From the IMG/VR virus record IMGVR_UViG_3300005613_000002, positions 62,001 to 126,000 of that record: 64,000 bases of DNA, one strand, 5' to 3'. Below the pieces are notes generated by a model. It did not search any database. It saw only the letters and a list, made by a program, of their open reading frames with translations, and was not told the DNA's origin. The DNA comes from a virus. Below, in pieces: positions 32,870 through 41,995 of this stretch. The translations under genes and the position numbers were made by a program. The first letter of the stretch is position 1, and every line of letters starts with the position of its first letter.

Positions 32870-33354
32870 TATGAAATTATTTTATACCCATCACTTTCAA
32901 CATTATTTAAATCTTTAATAAAATTTCGATATTGTTTATTTACAGCATTTGGTGGAACATTAGACCTATCAATACCAGTTTCAATATCATTACGAATTCT
33001 TTCATTACATATTTCAGGGTCAACATTGAATATTTTCGCAAATGCATCAAAATCTAATTCAGTGTTTTGTTTAATATAATCTAACATTCGTTTTCTATGA
33101 GAAGAATTAACATTAGTAGCATCAAATATCACACTATTTCCATCATTTATTGCTTTAATTGTTCTTTGAAAAGCAATTGGAAATACATCTTTATTTCTTG
33201 ATTGGTTTGAAACATCACCAGTTAATTCTCTACGAATATCATCAGGCGAAATAATTTCATACCCTAAATCTACAAGAGATTTAATCCATCTGGACTTTCC
33301 ACTTCCAGAAATACCAATAGGAATTATAAATTTTGGTTTAAAATTTTCTATCAT
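32869..33354 (-). CDS. P-loop polynucleotide/small-molecule kinase
   Basis: A 161-residue protein. The Walker A motif is GISGSGKS at residues 14-21, followed by EIISPDDIRRELTGD (the substrate-site DD.R typical of T4 Pnk-type kinases) and SVIFDATNVNSSHRKRML. This pattern belongs to the 5'-polynucleotide kinase/AAA_33 group. T4 PseT adds a 3' phosphatase domain that is absent here. A role in RNA/DNA end repair is likely but unproven. Its location between neck genes is unusual. Confidence 0.8.
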   Translation of the reverse strand: MIENFKPKFIIPIGISGSGKSRWIKSLVDLGYEIISPDDIRRELTGDVSNQSRNKDVFPIAFQRTIKAINDGNSVIFDATNVNSSHRKRMLDYIKQNTELDFDAFAKIFNVDPEICNERIRNDIETGIDRSNVPPNAVNKQYRNFIKDLNNVESDGYKIIS

Positions 33355-33373
33355 TTCAAATTATTTACATTTA

Positions 33374-34048
33374 TTATCTTTTTCTTTCAACAGGCACACA
33401 GGCTTCACCATTTTCATTTAATAATTTACTTAAATCACTAGCATAAATAAATCCCTCTCCATTCACACCCCAAGTTTCACCCCATGAATTATGTAATCTT
33501 ATTATTGGGTCTGATAACATTTCCCAATGCCAACCATTTCTTTTCCTTACTTGAATTCCATTAGCTAAAATAGCATGACCACCAGCTAATTCACCAGTTG
33601 GATAAATAAACCCATCATCATCAGTATCAAACATTCCACTATACCAATTCACACCTAAAACAATAGGACCGTGATTTGATAACGTATTCATCACATCCTC
33701 AATACCAAATGCCCAACGATATTCACCCATAAACCCAATGCTATTTATTGTTTTAGCACCAGCAATAACACTAGTTCCATCATATTCAGTACCAGCCCAA
33801 GAATCCCATTGTTGAGCAGCATAATAGACAGTTTTTGCTGTATTATTAGTTACTGGTATTTTATATGGTATAGCATTTAATTCATGACTCCAAGCAAACC
33901 CAACACAAGCACCTTCACTTCCTTGGTCTAATAGTTCTTTACATTTCCAAACCTTATTTTTTAATTTTGTTGATGTTAATACTGATGAAATTGGGTAGTT
34001 TCTACTTCTATCATCAAATCTTACTTCTCTATCTAATTTTCTTTTCAT
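33374..34048 (-). CDS. Papain-like (C1 family) cysteine protease
   Basis: A 224-residue protein with the complete C1 catalytic set. Gln42 and Cys48 are in DQGSEGACVGFAWS, His158 in GGHAILANG, and Asn187 in HNSWGETWGVNGEGFIY. The Gln-to-Cys spacing of six matches papain. There is no signal peptide and almost no propeptide (about 30 residues precede the domain). It sits inside a tightly packed minus-strand run with neck-type proteins (5 and 19 bases to its neighbours). That placement suggests a virion-associated or morphogenetic protease. Confidence 0.88.
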   Translation of the reverse strand: MKRKLDREVRFDDRSRNYPISSVLTSTKLKNKVWKCKELLDQGSEGACVGFAWSHELNAIPYKIPVTNNTAKTVYYAAQQWDSWAGTEYDGTSVIAGAKTINSIGFMGEYRWAFGIEDVMNTLSNHGPIVLGVNWYSGMFDTDDDGFIYPTGELAGGHAILANGIQVRKRNGWHWEMLSDPIIRLHNSWGETWGVNGEGFIYASDLSKLLNENGEACVPVERKR

Positions 34049-34053
34049 ATCTA

Positions 34054-35175
34054 TTAAATTGGTATTATTGGGAACATTGGTGGTTGATAACCACGTTCTT
34101 TATTTACATTTTCAGCAATTTTTGCTCGTTTTTCAGTTAAATTAACTTGACTAATATTATCTAATTGTTCTAATATTTTCTTTTCAGTATCTTCTTTTAA
34201 TTTAGTACCTTCATCAAGTAAATGACGATAATCCATCGTTAATTGCTTTTCAGCAACACCAAGTTCACCAGTATAAAAACCTCTAATTCCACCGATTACC
34301 ATTTTTACTTTAGCAATCAAAAAATCTCTTATTTGTTGACGTGCAACATCATTTAAATTAGACCATTGTAACACTTTTGTTGGTGCATCAGATGGTAGTT
34401 TAACAATATCACTATTTTCTTCTAAACATTTATCTCTATCACCTTCACCATTAATATCATAATACCAATACCAAACCTTTCTACCACTACAATGTTTACC
34501 CCATGATGAACCAATTTCATGACGATCATTTGGCATAGGGTACAAATGTAACATTTTTTCGCCAGTCGCCAAACCTGTTATACGATATGTTAATGTTGAT
34601 TGTAAAACTCTCTGTTTCATTCTTCTGTCTTGTGCAGATAATAAAGTAGAAAATGTTGGTTGAACATATAATGCTGGTCTTCCTAAATATGACATTCCCA
34701 TCATTCCAGCACTCCAAGCATTCAATGCGAATGGGTCAACCAAACCACCATCAATTGGTGGTGGTGTTTCCCATAATACTTCATTAACTTCACGTCCTTT
34801 TGGAATAATATAATGTTGAGTGAATTCAGTAGTAGTAATAAAATCTCGTTTTAATTCCCAACCATAGGCAGATGGTGAATTAGTACCCAAGCCAACTTGT
34901 TTTGAGTAAGCATAAGTGAATGATTCCATGTATTTGTTTGATTTAGTTGTAAAAGCTGAAAGAAAATCACTATTTTCTTTATCTAAACCTTCCAAACCAA
35001 TCCATTGTTGTTGAATTAACCAATCATTTAGTATTGATGAATAATCTTCAACTACCATTTCTAAATATGAATCCATCATTTCATCCTTTAATTCGAAAGG
35101 TCTCAATGGAAAACCTAATTCATGTTTTATTTTTAGGTATAATTTATTTTTATCAACTGTTGTTATTAATGCCAT
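34054..35175 (-). CDS. Neck/head-completion-type virion protein, possibly T4 gp13-like
   Basis: A 373-residue protein. The N-terminus (DKNKLYLKIKHELGFPLRPFELKDEMMDSYLEMVVEDYSS) and the C-terminal helix pair (RQQIRDFLIAKVKMVIGGIRG, then LTMDYRHLLDEGTKL) fit T4-type neck protein gp13, a ring that closes the packaged head. The match is by overall pattern and gene order, not by a diagnostic motif. It heads the run 35175-32318 and has an exact promoter motif 25 bases upstream. Confidence 0.55.
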   Translation of the reverse strand: MALITTVDKNKLYLKIKHELGFPLRPFELKDEMMDSYLEMVVEDYSSILNDWLIQQQWIGLEGLDKENSDFLSAFTTKSNKYMESFTYAYSKQVGLGTNSPSAYGWELKRDFITTTEFTQHYIIPKGREVNEVLWETPPPIDGGLVDPFALNAWSAGMMGMSYLGRPALYVQPTFSTLLSAQDRRMKQRVLQSTLTYRITGLATGEKMLHLYPMPNDRHEIGSSWGKHCSGRKVWYWYYDINGEGDRDKCLEENSDIVKLPSDAPTKVLQWSNLNDVARQQIRDFLIAKVKMVIGGIRGFYTGELGVAEKQLTMDYRHLLDEGTKLKEDTEKKILEQLDNISQVNLTEKRAKIAENVNKERGYQPPMFPIIPI

Positions 35176-35200
35176 AATTTTATATCTTTGTGTTCTTTCT

Positions 35201-35209
35201 TATAAATAC
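35201..35209 (-). promoter_or_regulatory. Late-promoter-like motif GTATTTATA
   Basis: Exact consensus in the sense of the gene starting at 35175, gap 25 bases. On the plus strand it reads TATAAATAC, 15 bases before the divergent ATG at 35225, so its direction is ambiguous here. Confidence 0.55.
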
Positions 35210-35224
35210 ATTAAGAGTTACATT

Positions 35225-35908
35225 ATGCATACAATTGAATATGAAATAAAATTAAATGACCAAAAAAGACCATATGTTGAGTTATCTGAAAATTATGAGG
35301 ATAAACCAGTAGATAAATTTTTTGCGATTGAATTAGCAACATATTTGATTAAAAATTCATTCAATAATAATTCACATGTTCTTGATGATGAATCAAGAAA
35401 TGAATTAACAAAATCACTTGAATTTTTATTAGATATTGGTGATAAAATGGCTGAAATTGTTTTTGATGATATGAAAGCTCTTGGTGAGTTGGATTTATAT
35501 TTATTTAAAAGTTATCATGTTAAGGTTAAATCACTTGAAGAACGTAATAATATTGATGAATTTGTTGCATATAATGATAAAATATTTGAAAAAAAAGTAG
35601 GGTTAAAAGTATTTGTTGAAGACGAATCAACAATATTTATTTTAGAAAGAAACAACGAGGGTGAATATTGGGAAGAAGTATGTAAACAAGAAATTAACCC
35701 ACCACATTTACAAAACCTAAAAAATAATCCAGATTACTATACCCCAAAAGAATCTGATTTAAAAGTTGGTGATGATATTATTATAGGAACTTATGCTTCA
35801 GATTGTCATGGTAGTCCAACCATTAGATGGTTGGAAACAACAATAGAAGGTTTACCTTTTTCTCAATATTATAGTGGTTATGTTACATGTAGAAAATTAA
35901 TTAAATAA
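35225..35908 (+). CDS. Hypothetical protein upstream of helicase
   Basis: A 227-residue, acidic alpha/beta protein. No family is recognised. The N-terminal 85 residues are helical (VDKFFAIELATYLIKNSF, LTKSLEFLLDIGDKMAEIVFDDM); the rest is mixed, ending YYSGYVTCRKLIK. It overlaps the helicase gene by one base (TAATG), so it is probably co-expressed and may be a helicase partner. Confidence 0.65.
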   Translation: MHTIEYEIKLNDQKRPYVELSENYEDKPVDKFFAIELATYLIKNSFNNNSHVLDDESRNELTKSLEFLLDIGDKMAEIVFDDMKALGELDLYLFKSYHVKVKSLEERNNIDEFVAYNDKIFEKKVGLKVFVEDESTIFILERNNEGEYWEEVCKQEINPPHLQNLKNNPDYYTPKESDLKVGDDIIIGTYASDCHGSPTIRWLETTIEGLPFSQYYSGYVTCRKLIK

Positions 35909-37392
35909 TGGGTTTTAAATTAACACAAGAACAAATAAGAATTTTTACGTTTGTTGATAAACGACACGAAAATATATTAATTAAAGCATTTGCTGGTACT
36001 GGTAAAACTTCAACTATTGTTGAAGCAGTTAAACTATTACCAAAAGATAAATCTATAATGTTTTTGGCATTTAATAAACATATTAAAGAAGAATTAACAA
36101 CTAAATTACCTGATTATGTTAGATGTTATACCACTTATGGTTTGGGCGTGTCAGCAATTAAACGAAAATATGGTGATAGTATTCAATTTGACGAATTTAA
36201 AATTGATAAAATTATTCAGAAAAAAGCAAAATCTTGGAAATTAGATGAAGAATTTAAAGATGATGAAGAAATATCAATTTATTTAAATTCCATAAAAAAA
36301 TTAGTTAATTTATGTAGATTAACATTAACATTAAAAGCAGATTTTATTCCATATATAGCTGATAGATATGAAATAAAAATTAAGAAGTCAAAAGATATTA
36401 AACGTGTTTTAAAAGTATTAGATACAGCAACAAACGATAGAAAGTTTTTTGATTATACTGATATGATCTATTTACCTGCAATAGATAATTCAATTTGGTT
36501 TTTCCCTCAAGATTATGTGTTTGTTGATGAAGTACAAGATTTAAATCGTTGTCAAATTAAAATAATCGAGAAAATATTAAAACGTGATAGAAAAACAAAA
36601 AAACTTAAAGGTAGATTAATTTCTGTTGGTGATTTTTTTCAGGGGATTTATGGTTTTAATGCTGCTGATGAAAAATCATTTGAATGGTTCGAGAAATTCC
36701 CAAATACTAAAGTATTACCATTATCTGTGTCTTTTAGATGTTCAAAAAATGTTATAAAAAAGGCACAAGAAATAGTACCAAATATTAAAGCAATGGATAA
36801 TGCTCCAGATGGTGATGTTAGAGAGGGTGATGTACTTAATGAAGCAGAAAGTGGTGATTTTGTCGTGTGTAGAACAACTATGCCTTTAGTTAAACTATTT
36901 TTTGAATTTTTATCACAACATAAAAAAGCCGTTATTAAGGGTAGTGATATTGGTGTGCATTTAATTGAATTAATTGGTAAGATCAATAATCTTGATAAAT
37001 TAAAAACATTCTGGGAATCAGAGTTATTTAAATTTAAAGAAGAATTAAAAGCAACAGGTATATTAAACCCAAGTGAACATAGTGGATATGCTGTTCTTGA
37101 AGATAAAGTAATGACTTTATTGTTTTTATCTAAAGTAGCTAACAGTATTGATGATTTAAAACTAAAAATTCGCACTATTTTTACTGATGAAATTGAAGGG
37201 ATTTGTTTAAGTACAGTACATAAGGTAAAAGGACTTGAAGCTGATAGAGTTTTCATTATTAGACCTGATTTATTACCAATGCAGAGTGCTAGAAGTTGGC
37301 AACATATCCAAGAAAAAAATTTAGAGTATGTGGCATATACTCGTGCTAAATTAGAGTTAATATTCGATAAAAATTGGACTGATGAAGGTTAA
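35908..37392 (+). CDS. SF1 UvrD/Dda-like DNA helicase
   Basis: A 494-residue protein with ordered SF1A motifs: Q-motif KLTQEQ at the start, Walker A FAGTGKT (28-34), Ia MFLAFNKHIKEEL, DEVQD in YVFVDEVQDLN (motif II, about 205), III SVGDFFQGIYGFNAAD, IV SVSFRCSKNV, V LSTVHKVKGLEADRVF and VI EYVAYTRAK. Such helicases act in replication start, recombination and repair, like T4 Dda. At 494 residues it is compact, lacking the large 2B insert of UvrD. Confidence 0.94.
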   Translation: MGFKLTQEQIRIFTFVDKRHENILIKAFAGTGKTSTIVEAVKLLPKDKSIMFLAFNKHIKEELTTKLPDYVRCYTTYGLGVSAIKRKYGDSIQFDEFKIDKIIQKKAKSWKLDEEFKDDEEISIYLNSIKKLVNLCRLTLTLKADFIPYIADRYEIKIKKSKDIKRVLKVLDTATNDRKFFDYTDMIYLPAIDNSIWFFPQDYVFVDEVQDLNRCQIKIIEKILKRDRKTKKLKGRLISVGDFFQGIYGFNAADEKSFEWFEKFPNTKVLPLSVSFRCSKNVIKKAQEIVPNIKAMDNAPDGDVREGDVLNEAESGDFVVCRTTMPLVKLFFEFLSQHKKAVIKGSDIGVHLIELIGKINNLDKLKTFWESELFKFKEELKATGILNPSEHSGYAVLEDKVMTLLFLSKVANSIDDLKLKIRTIFTDEIEGICLSTVHKVKGLEADRVFIIRPDLLPMQSARSWQHIQEKNLEYVAYTRAKLELIFDKNWTDEG

Positions 37393-37403
37393 ATATTTTA
37401 ATA

Positions 37404-37691
37404 ATGAAGTGGATAATTAGTGTTAAAGACGATAAATCTAAAAGAATTTCAATTAATTATAACCCAATTGATGAAATTTTAATATTTATTGGACAATGTA
37501 AATTAAGTAATGCTGGTTGGACTGATTTTACTAGTCATTTTATCCCAACTGAGGATATTGGGTTGAAAAAAATTCAGGATATGTTAGTTAGTACACATAA
37601 TAAACTTATTGAAAGATTTGATATATATACTAATCTAAATAATGGATTGAGTATTATTGGTGAAGTTGATTTTTCTATGAATGAGACATAA
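37404..37691 (+). CDS. Hypothetical protein
   Basis: A 95-residue small alpha/beta protein (MKWIISVKDDKSKRISINYNPIDE...), no family recognised. It lies 11 bases after the helicase stop and ends at the bidirectional terminator, so it is the last gene of that unit. Confidence 0.65.
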   Translation: MKWIISVKDDKSKRISINYNPIDEILIFIGQCKLSNAGWTDFTSHFIPTEDIGLKKIQDMLVSTHNKLIERFDIYTNLNNGLSIIGEVDFSMNET

Positions 37692-37692
37692 A

Positions 37693-37718
37693 AAAAGTGG
37701 TCAAATTTGACCACTTTT
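37693..37718. terminator. Bidirectional terminator
   Basis: A perfect 26-base palindrome: 13 bp AAAAGTGGTCAAA / TTTGACCACTTTT. It lies between the plus-strand helicase unit and the convergent capsid unit. Confidence 0.9.
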
Positions 37719-37743
37719 AATATATATGTTAATCTACTATTGA

Positions 37744-39429
37744 TTACTGTAAGTCACCTATTCCGAATGTTTGAAGTCCATCGCAATAGATACGTCCATA
37801 GTAACGGTTTAATACCATTTTCTTAGCATAACGAGTCATGATACCACGTATTGGTGTGAAATCGAATGGGTTATACATTACAGGTGTTAACTGCATTGGC
37901 ACGTAAGGTGCGTAAATATAACCAGTCTCTAAAATACTTGTTCCTTTATGACCAATAAGCACAGTGTTAGCTGGTGAATAAGGGTCACGATATACTTGAT
38001 ATCTACCACTAAGTGAACCGATTTTCTCAATACCCATGTTGTATTTATCTTGCTCTGGAGAAGCATTAGATACATGGAAGTATTCAAGGTCATCAAATAC
38101 TGCACTAACCTCTGGAGAAACAACTACCCAAGATGCTCCACCACGAAGTGTTGCTTTATGGATTTGTGCTGAAATCTGGTTAATTTTAGTAATCAACGTT
38201 TGATTCCAATCTTTTTGTGTTCCGTAATATGTGTTTGCTTGTCTACGAAGACCATTATAATCCCAACGAGCAGTCCATGCAGCACCTCTACGTAAATCAC
38301 GAAGGATTTCACGGTCAATCTCTGCTGCCATTTGTTCTGATAATAAAGCAGTTAATTCTGCTTCAGCATCAATGTTGTGGAATGCACTAACGTCTTGTGC
38401 TAATTCAGGAGTCCACATAGCTCTCATTTTACGAGTTTCTACTGATACAGTTACTTGGTCAAGTTGGAAAGTTACCTCTGCCATTCTTGAATCTTCTTCC
38501 ATATCAGAATAAGTTCTATATTCGTAATTAAATGTTACACCACTTGTTGCAGCACTTAATGCTTGGTAACCATTTGTTCCTGCATATTGTACATCAACTA
38601 CAAGTGTAATTTTACCTGTTGTATCAACAATTGCTTGTCCATATTTTTGTACTTTAATATTGAACGGAAGTGAAGTTCCAGCAGCAAGTGATTGGTCAGT
38701 AAATCCAGCAGGAGCACTTAATGCTTCATCAGCACTAATTTTTAAACTTGCAAGGAATGATTCAGTATCCATTGGAACACCAGCAGGTCCTACCAATTTA
38801 CCTGTATCAGACACTAAGAATCCAGTAATATATACTTGTGCGAATTTATCGCCAATTTCATAAGCAGTAACAGCAGTTGTAGCACCAGTATGAGTTGTCA
38901 TATCACCTTTTGAACGATCAAATAATGATTCACCTTCTTCAGCATATTCTGTTGCATAGAAAGAATCGTACAATGATTTAGTCTCAAATTGAGTTCTTGA
39001 TGTTTCAGCTTTATCAGCAGAGTTTCCATAAGCACCATTTGGTGATGTGTGTTTATCTCCCGGAGTTGTAGTAGTAGTTGAACTTTCTACTCTAGTACTT
39101 GTTTTTGGGTTGATGTAATACAATTTACCAATTGGTAAGTTTAACGCTTGTACTGATACAATATCATTTGCTAAAAGTTTAGCAAATACCCTACGAATTA
39201 CAGGGAATGCAACAGTTTCAAATTGTCCACTGTTTGATGAATCTGAAGACTCATTAATCATATGAGATAACTGGTTTTCGAATAACTGAGCACAGTTTTC
39301 TTTTACGTTACCTTCTAATCCTTCTAACAAACCAATTTTTTCCCAACGGTTTGTAGTAATTTCTCTTTGTTCACGAAGTTGTTTTAATCCAATATTACCA
39401 ACATCCGCACTTTCCATTAAAAATCCCAT
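37744..39429 (-). CDS. Major capsid protein, T4 gp23-like
   Basis: A 561-residue protein. VAFPVIRRVFAKLLANDIVSVQALNLPIGKLYYI (about 72-105) is the conserved entry to the HK97-like gp23 fold. Near the end come ASWVVVSPEVSAVFDDLEYF and NTVLIGHKGTSILETGYIYAPYVPM, typical of gp23. An INE-S site at residues 58-61 fits the (I/L)-x-E cleavage rule of the T4 prohead protease and matches the position of the T4 propeptide cut (about 65). Codon choice is visibly less AT-biased than in neighbours, as expected for a very highly expressed gene. It lies directly after the scaffold gene, in T4 order 21-22-23. Confidence 0.92.
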   Translation of the reverse strand: MGFLMESADVGNIGLKQLREQREITTNRWEKIGLLEGLEGNVKENCAQLFENQLSHMINESSDSSNSGQFETVAFPVIRRVFAKLLANDIVSVQALNLPIGKLYYINPKTSTRVESSTTTTTPGDKHTSPNGAYGNSADKAETSRTQFETKSLYDSFYATEYAEEGESLFDRSKGDMTTHTGATTAVTAYEIGDKFAQVYITGFLVSDTGKLVGPAGVPMDTESFLASLKISADEALSAPAGFTDQSLAAGTSLPFNIKVQKYGQAIVDTTGKITLVVDVQYAGTNGYQALSAATSGVTFNYEYRTYSDMEEDSRMAEVTFQLDQVTVSVETRKMRAMWTPELAQDVSAFHNIDAEAELTALLSEQMAAEIDREILRDLRRGAAWTARWDYNGLRRQANTYYGTQKDWNQTLITKINQISAQIHKATLRGGASWVVVSPEVSAVFDDLEYFHVSNASPEQDKYNMGIEKIGSLSGRYQVYRDPYSPANTVLIGHKGTSILETGYIYAPYVPMQLTPVMYNPFDFTPIRGIMTRYAKKMVLNRYYGRIYCDGLQTFGIGDLQ

Positions 39430-39453
39430 TTTTTATTTATTTTAAATTTTGTT

Positions 39454-40992
39454 TTAAATTATTTTTTTACCTCTATTTTCTACGTATTCGATAAGTTTTT
39501 TCATTTTATTAATGTGTTCATCATTTTCGTAGGCTTTTGTTTCTACAACTTCATCAAGTTTTTGTTTTGATGATGGTTGAATTGAGGTTGATACTTTTGT
39601 TTCAACACTTTCAGTTATTGTTTTCTTACTATCTTTCATTTCTGAAAGGAATGTTTTGTAAGTTTCTTGTGATTCTGAAATTGTTTCAACTTTTTTAAAT
39701 CCATTGATGATATTAATTTTATCATCTTGAGTTAATGCTAAACTCTCATTTACTAATAGGTTATTCACATGAGCCAAATTAGTATTGAAAATTGCCATCT
39801 CTTTCAATTGGTTACGATACTTTCCAAGTGCATTTTTGTAGCTTTCAACTAATGTTGAAACAGATGTTTTATATTTTTTAGATTCGTTTAATTTTTTTGT
39901 TAATTTTTTGTTTTCTTCAATTAAACTACCTAATTTTACATCAGATTCTTTAAAACGTCTTCGTTCTGTTTCAGCAGTACTTAAATAATCAGTTTTGGGA
40001 ATCACACTTTGTATTCCTTTACCTGCTGAATGTGATACACCATGCGCTTCATCAACTTCATCAGGTGTAGCACCTAAAACTGCGTTAATATCATCATCAG
40101 TAATTTCATCTGTGCTTTCTTCTTCTTCTAAACTAGTCGTTACTCCACCATCAACAGGACTCACCACATCTGTATTAATTTCTTCAGATTCAGTTTGAGC
40201 ACTACCCATGTTTTTTATCATTTCATCTAATTTATTTCTCATGCTAATTAATTCAGAAAACGGGTCACCATTTTGATTTTCAGGTGAACCAATACTTACG
40301 GGTTGAGCACCAGTATTAATTTCTTCGCCCAATTCTTCCATTTGTGTTATTTCTGATTCGATTTCATCAATTGAGATTACGTCATCATCATCAGCATTTT
40401 CCAATGCGCTACCTACACTATTAATATCAAGCTCTGATATATTAAATTCTTCTTTAATATTTGAAATTGGTTTTCCGCTTGTAGGACCTTTAAGTTTCTC
40501 TTTAAATGCGTCACCTTTAGCTGTTTCGCCTTTAGCTTGATTTGGAGTTTCACCTTCAACATCAGCCATAAATCCTTTTTCACGTTCTTCTTCGATAGGT
40601 TGTTTCACTTTTGATTTTTTTTCAAAAGGGTCACTTTTACCAACAGTATTAGTAACTTTAACATCTTCCTTTACTTCTTTTGGTTTTTCTTCGAAGGGTT
40701 CACCATTTCCAACAGTGTCTACGACCTTTACGGTCTCTTTAACTTCCTTTGTCATATCAGATTCTTTTTTTGATTTAGTATCATCCAAATTGGATTCTTT
40801 TGCTTCATCTATTTTTTTATAAGACTCTTTAGCTATATTATTTTTATTTAATTCTTCATTTAATAACTCATTAAACTTTTCAGGAAATTCAGTTGACAAT
40901 TTTTTTAATGCATTTTTATCTGCTGCTTCCTTTATTGCATTATAGTCAGCTAATGCTTCTTTAATTATTGTAGTTTTAATTTCTTTTGCCAT
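39454..40992 (-). CDS. Prohead core scaffold protein, T4 gp22-like
   Basis: A 512-residue, extremely acidic and lysine-rich protein. Low-complexity repeats dominate the first half (KEVKETVKVVDTVGNGEPFEEKPKEV and a related VKVTNTVGKSDPFEKKSK copy), followed by coiled-coil helices (about 360-450). Position between the prohead protease and capsid genes plus composition identify it as the scaffold. T4 gp22 has about 270 residues, so this one is nearly twice as long. It is expected to be cut to small peptides during maturation. Confidence 0.8.
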   Translation of the reverse strand: MAKEIKTTIIKEALADYNAIKEAADKNALKKLSTEFPEKFNELLNEELNKNNIAKESYKKIDEAKESNLDDTKSKKESDMTKEVKETVKVVDTVGNGEPFEEKPKEVKEDVKVTNTVGKSDPFEKKSKVKQPIEEEREKGFMADVEGETPNQAKGETAKGDAFKEKLKGPTSGKPISNIKEEFNISELDINSVGSALENADDDDVISIDEIESEITQMEELGEEINTGAQPVSIGSPENQNGDPFSELISMRNKLDEMIKNMGSAQTESEEINTDVVSPVDGGVTTSLEEEESTDEITDDDINAVLGATPDEVDEAHGVSHSAGKGIQSVIPKTDYLSTAETERRRFKESDVKLGSLIEENKKLTKKLNESKKYKTSVSTLVESYKNALGKYRNQLKEMAIFNTNLAHVNNLLVNESLALTQDDKINIINGFKKVETISESQETYKTFLSEMKDSKKTITESVETKVSTSIQPSSKQKLDEVVETKAYENDEHINKMKKLIEYVENRGKKII

Positions 40993-41027
40993 GTCGTTAA
41001 ATATCGTATTGTAATAGTTTAATTTAA

Positions 41028-41036
41028 TATAAATAC
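41028..41036 (-). promoter_or_regulatory. Late-promoter-like motif GTATTTATA
   Basis: Exact consensus in gene sense, 35 bases before the scaffold ATG. It could drive both scaffold and capsid, since no motif precedes the capsid gene. Confidence 0.65.
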
Positions 41037-41106
41037 ATATTCTTTATAAAAAAGTATGATTTTATGTTAAAAACTTGTTTTTTTAATTTTTTTTATTATG
41101 TAATTT

Positions 41107-41811
41107 TTATAATAATAAAAATTTATCAGTCGCTGTAATTATTTTAGAATCATCTTCTTTAAGATAAATTCCATTCTTATTTTTATATGTTTCACCGAAA
41201 TTTGTCACACCTTTTTCTGCTGGAAATAAGTATGCTCCGGGAGTACTAGGAGTTGCAACTAAATCAAACCCAATTAATTCGAAATCATTTTGAACTAAAT
41301 TTTCACCATTGATTTCTTTAAGAGTACCAACACCACGTGATGATATACCTAACTTAATTTTATTTTGTAAGTATAAAATTATCTTATCACCAATAACTGA
41401 AACGATTCCCATTTTAATAAATCCGGGACTTACAATAATTTTCAATTGTCCATATAAAACATTCTCATGTTCACCATTTCCCCACCAAATTTTAGTAACC
41501 ATGTGAGAAATGTTTTGTAATGAAATAATGCTACTATCTGGATGATCTGCTTCAGATACTGCACTATTGTTATTTACTAATTGTTCATATTCTTGAACTT
41601 GAGCAATTAATACATCTTTAGGGTAAATTCTACCATTTTTATTTTTAACTCCCCATTTTTGTAAAATACAATTAATTAAAACTGGCTTATTTGGTTCTAA
41701 TACAAATGATTCATTTATTAATGTTGGGTTTAAATCTGAATTTATAAATCCAGCATCATGTTCGATTAATATACCAAATCCTTGTTCACCTGATTGTAAT
41801 ATCTTGCTCAT
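41107..41811 (-). CDS. Prohead core protease, T4 gp21-like (S77 type)
   Basis: A 234-residue protein. NKNGRIYPKDVL near 57-68, EADHPDSSIISLQNISHMV (the catalytic-His region) and KLGISSRGVGTLKE (the catalytic-Ser region) follow the herpes/T4-type assemblin protease order, ending in FELIGFDLVATPSTPGAYLF. It matures the scaffold and capsid by cutting after (I/L)-x-E. The gene order protease, scaffold, capsid is as in T4. Confidence 0.88.
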   Translation of the reverse strand: MSKILQSGEQGFGILIEHDAGFINSDLNPTLINESFVLEPNKPVLINCILQKWGVKNKNGRIYPKDVLIAQVQEYEQLVNNNSAVSEADHPDSSIISLQNISHMVTKIWWGNGEHENVLYGQLKIIVSPGFIKMGIVSVIGDKIILYLQNKIKLGISSRGVGTLKEINGENLVQNDFELIGFDLVATPSTPGAYLFPAEKGVTNFGETYKNKNGIYLKEDDSKIITATDKFLLL

Positions 41812-41827
41812 GTTTATTATCTTTCTA

Positions 41828-41836
41828 TATAAATAG
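41828..41836 (-). promoter_or_regulatory. Promoter-like motif variant CTATTTATA
   Basis: One mismatch (first base) to GTATTTATA, 16 bases before the protease ATG and just past the stop of the small upstream gene. Confidence 0.5.
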
Positions 41837-41842
41837 TTCGAA

Positions 41843-41995
41843 TTATTGCTTTTTAACTTTTTCTGTTTTAGTTATTTTCTTTTGTGTGTTAATATCTTCA
41901 CTAATACCACTATTGATGAATAACTTAGCCTCTAAAATCATTGATAATTTATCAATGATTGAATTGATTTCATTAAGTTTTTTTAATTTATTCAT
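41843..41995 (-). CDS. Small charged protein, prohead-core position
   Basis: 50 residues (MNKLKKLNEINSIIDKL...), helical and very basic at its C-terminus. ATG at 41995 overlaps the stop of the upstream membrane protein by 8 bases. It lies immediately upstream of the protease gene, where T4 carries the small core genes 67 and 68. Similarity is by position and size only. Confidence 0.55.
   Translation of the reverse strand: MNKLKKLNEINSIIDKLSMILEAKLFINSGISEDINTQKKITKTEKVKKQ

Noticed and set aside
36648-37256. 202-codon minus-strand ORF
   Set aside because: Antisense to the C-terminal half of the helicase, whose SF1 motifs are unambiguous.
41937-41960. Inverted repeat around ATCATTGAT / ATCAATGAT
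   Set aside because: It lies inside the 50-residue coding region (IIDKLSMI); no T-run or promoter context, so probably coincidental.
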